Below, piece by piece: positions 7,215-8,644 of a DNA stretch of 8,644 bases (positions are counted from its first letter, which is position 1; the number at the start of each line of letters is the position of its first letter). This DNA comes from Desulfobacterales bacterium. Lineage in GTDB: Bacteria; Desulfobacterota; Desulfobacteria; Desulfobacterales; C00003060. The DNA is taken from positions 1 to 8,644 of the forward strand of contig JAUWMM010000053.1 of the NCBI GenBank assembly GCA_030613145.1, in the 5' to 3' direction. Position numbers and translations under genes: made by a program. Below the pieces are notes generated by a model. The model was given only the letters and a program-made list of their open reading frames with translations, was not told where the DNA came from and did no database searches.

Positions 7215-8537
7215 ATGCTACTTAGAGTCAAACAAATCGTCTATCCGCTCATCATACCCACAGTTCTTATTATTTTATCTGCAGTAGTCATTTGGAAATG
7301 GCCTAATCTGGCGCACAAGATAAATCAGGTCAAGGAGCTGAAGGCCCTTCTCGTGATCCTGCCTGTACTGCCCTACGCCATTAGCTCCGTAGGAATCATC
7401 ATGGGATGGCGTTACGGTAATATGGGGGTGATGCTTGCCTCATTTGCACTGGCCATTTCCTATCTGGTTGTCAGCAGATTTAACCCCGGGAACCCTCCGG
7501 AAGGCCTCATGGGCCCATCCTTCCCTGAAACTGTGGCGTTTCTTCTCCCGTTGAATCTTGCCGTCTTTAGCATGCTGACAAAGCGGCGGATATTTACTTC
7601 GGTCGGGGTTCTTTGCGTCTTTCTAATGATGTTACAGATCTCTGCCGTGATCTTGTTCTGTTCTCCTCCTGCTTCTCCATGTTCTCAGCTACTGCTTAAG
7701 ATGAATAGCGTGTCACCTGACACCGCAAAAAAACTCGCTAAATTATTAATAGGACTTCGTTCTGTTCTCCATGATGATGCCCTTGTTGAATTTGATCATA
7801 TTTCAATATCTTCATTGTTGGTCTATTCCTTTGCGCTCGTCTTCGTACTGATGCGTTATATGTTAAAAAAAGATGTTATACTGGCTGGTTTCTTGGGTGC
7901 CCTTGTTGCCACCTTTATAGGAATTACAACAGATCGCCTGGAGCCTTCGTCTATGATCTATTTCTCAACAGCAGGTCTTATGCTGATCATCGCGAGCTTT
8001 GAGGCTTCTTTCTCGTTGGCCTATGTGGATGATCTCACAGGTTTGCAGGGACGAAGAAGCCTTAATCAGAGGCTCATAAATCTGGGCAAGAAATATGCAA
8101 TTGCCATGATTGATGTTGATCATTTCAAGAAGTTTAATGACCGATACGGCCATAAGACAAGTGACCAGGTACTCAAGATGATCGCATCAAAGCTGAGAAA
8201 TATGTCAGCCGGGGCAAAAGTCTTCCGCTATGGCGGAGAGGAATTCACAGCGATCTTTCCTGGAAAGGACGTTGAAGAGGCCTTGCCGTATCTGGAGAAA
8301 TACAGGAGGAGCGTTGAAGACACACCGTTTGTAGTTAGAAGTAAAACCCGCCGAAGAAGTACGTCCAAAAACAGAGGCAGGATAAAGCTGTCGGGATTGA
8401 AACGGGCTAAAGTGACGGTGAGCATCGGTGTTGCTGCACCTGGCAAAGACCTGGCCGATCCAGAGAGAGTATTAAAGGTCGCCGATAGGGCGCTTTACAG
8501 GGCAAAGAAGACGGGAAGGAATCGAGTGAAGAGCTGA
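7215..8537 (+). CDS. Membrane-anchored GGDEF protein (probable diguanylate cyclase)
   Basis: This 440-residue inner-membrane protein probably makes c-di-GMP. About eight hydrophobic segments (near 8-27, 43-64, 68-88, 104-122, 126-148, 197-216, 220-238, 245-266) form an uncharacterised membrane sensor. A hydrophilic loop (about 150-196) divides them into groups of five and three. The GGDEF domain (about 267-440) has DDLTGLQGRR, IDVDHFK with metal ligand D300, and GGEEF at 340-344 (RYGGEEF), so it should be active. There is no I-site: the four residues in the RxxD position are SAGA (331-334). A very basic insert (about 376-397, SKTRRRSTSKNRGR) lies between PFVV and VTVSIGVA; as far as I recall, similar inserts occur in related membrane GGDEF proteins. 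The ATG has no clear ribosome site, but no better in-frame start precedes the first helix. It lies downstream of the other cyclase on the same strand but 285 nt away, so it is probably a separate transcript. Confidence 0.92.
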   Translation: MLLRVKQIVYPLIIPTVLIILSAVVIWKWPNLAHKINQVKELKALLVILPVLPYAISSVGIIMGWRYGNMGVMLASFALAISYLVVSRFNPGNPPEGLMGPSFPETVAFLLPLNLAVFSMLTKRRIFTSVGVLCVFLMMLQISAVILFCSPPASPCSQLLLKMNSVSPDTAKKLAKLLIGLRSVLHDDALVEFDHISISSLLVYSFALVFVLMRYMLKKDVILAGFLGALVATFIGITTDRLEPSSMIYFSTAGLMLIIASFEASFSLAYVDDLTGLQGRRSLNQRLINLGKKYAIAMIDVDHFKKFNDRYGHKTSDQVLKMIASKLRNMSAGAKVFRYGGEEFTAIFPGKDVEEALPYLEKYRRSVEDTPFVVRSKTRRRSTSKNRGRIKLSGLKRAKVTVSIGVAAPGKDLADPERVLKVADRALYRAKKTGRNRVKS

Positions 8538-8556
8538 AAAACGATTAGTGAAGCCT

Positions 8557-8576
8557 CCCTGTGCTCCCGCACAGGG
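8557..8576. terminator. Strong hairpin after the membrane GGDEF gene
   Basis: CCCTGTGC-tccc-GCACAGGG is a perfect 8-bp GC-rich stem with a 4-nt loop, starting 20 nt after the stop codon. It lacks the following T-run (the next bases are catcctgac), so it may be a Rho-assisted or 3'-protecting hairpin, or part of an interspersed repeat, rather than a textbook intrinsic terminator. Confidence 0.5.
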
Positions 8577-8597
8577 CATCCTGACTGTGTCTTAGAA

Positions 8598-8644
8598 CGG
8601 CGGAACTCGCCGAAGCAATAACCCGCCTTCGCCAAGGCTATGGC
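8598..8644. repeat. GC-rich palindromic sequence cut by the window edge
   Basis: CGGCG-gaact-CGCCG (8598-8612) is followed by CCCGCC (8622-8627) and GCCTT-cgcc-AAGGC (8625-8638). The pattern of short nested GC palindromes outside genes resembles REP or MITE-like interspersed repeats. The element appears to continue past the edge, so its ends and copy number cannot be seen. Confidence 0.4.

Overview
The window looks like a chromosomal segment of a Gram-negative bacterium rich in signal transduction. The style of the genes (a soluble PAS/GAF hybrid kinase with a GGIAHDFNN H-box, a HAMP protein with the motif IAGPLYRIR, a short type IV pilin) suggests a deltaproteobacterium (Desulfobacterota), but no marker gene settles this. 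I see no transposase, integrase, phage gene, CRISPR array, tRNA or rRNA.

Left half (1-5491). The 3' end of an unidentified plus-strand gene (2-166) converges on a block of four minus-strand genes. In order of transcription these are: a two-helix membrane protein ending in a HAMP domain but with no output domain (4922-5491), a type IV pilin-like prepilin (4442-4792), a PLP lyase of the tyrosine phenol-lyase/tryptophanase family whose active-site residues match tyrosine phenol-lyase (2979-4418), and a cytosolic hybrid histidine kinase PAS-GAF-PAS-HisKA-HATPase-REC (180-2720). Pilin and lyase are only 23 nt apart and are probably co-transcribed. The kinase has its own strong sigma70-type promoter (2881-2908) and a leader of about 150 nt, with two inverted repeats at and just after the predicted transcription start.

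Right half (5492-8644). A non-coding stretch of about 375 nt leads to a near-consensus sigma70 promoter (5865-5893). This drives a PleD/WspR-like REC-GGDEF diguanylate cyclase (5970-6929), whose start codon abuts a 20-bp tandem duplication. A 285-nt gap holding several palindromes follows, then a membrane-anchored GGDEF protein with about eight predicted helices (7215-8537). The window ends in a strong hairpin and GC-rich palindromic sequence cut by the edge.

How the genes may work together: three of the seven genes are two-component or c-di-GMP signalling proteins, a fourth is a HAMP membrane protein, and c-di-GMP commonly controls type IV pili and attachment. A sensory and attachment locus with an aromatic amino-acid lyase embedded in the pilin operon is a reasonable but unproven reading. 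Nothing here proves a new system. The unusual points are the pilin-lyase pairing, the outputless HAMP protein and the regulatory DNA around the kinase and the first cyclase.
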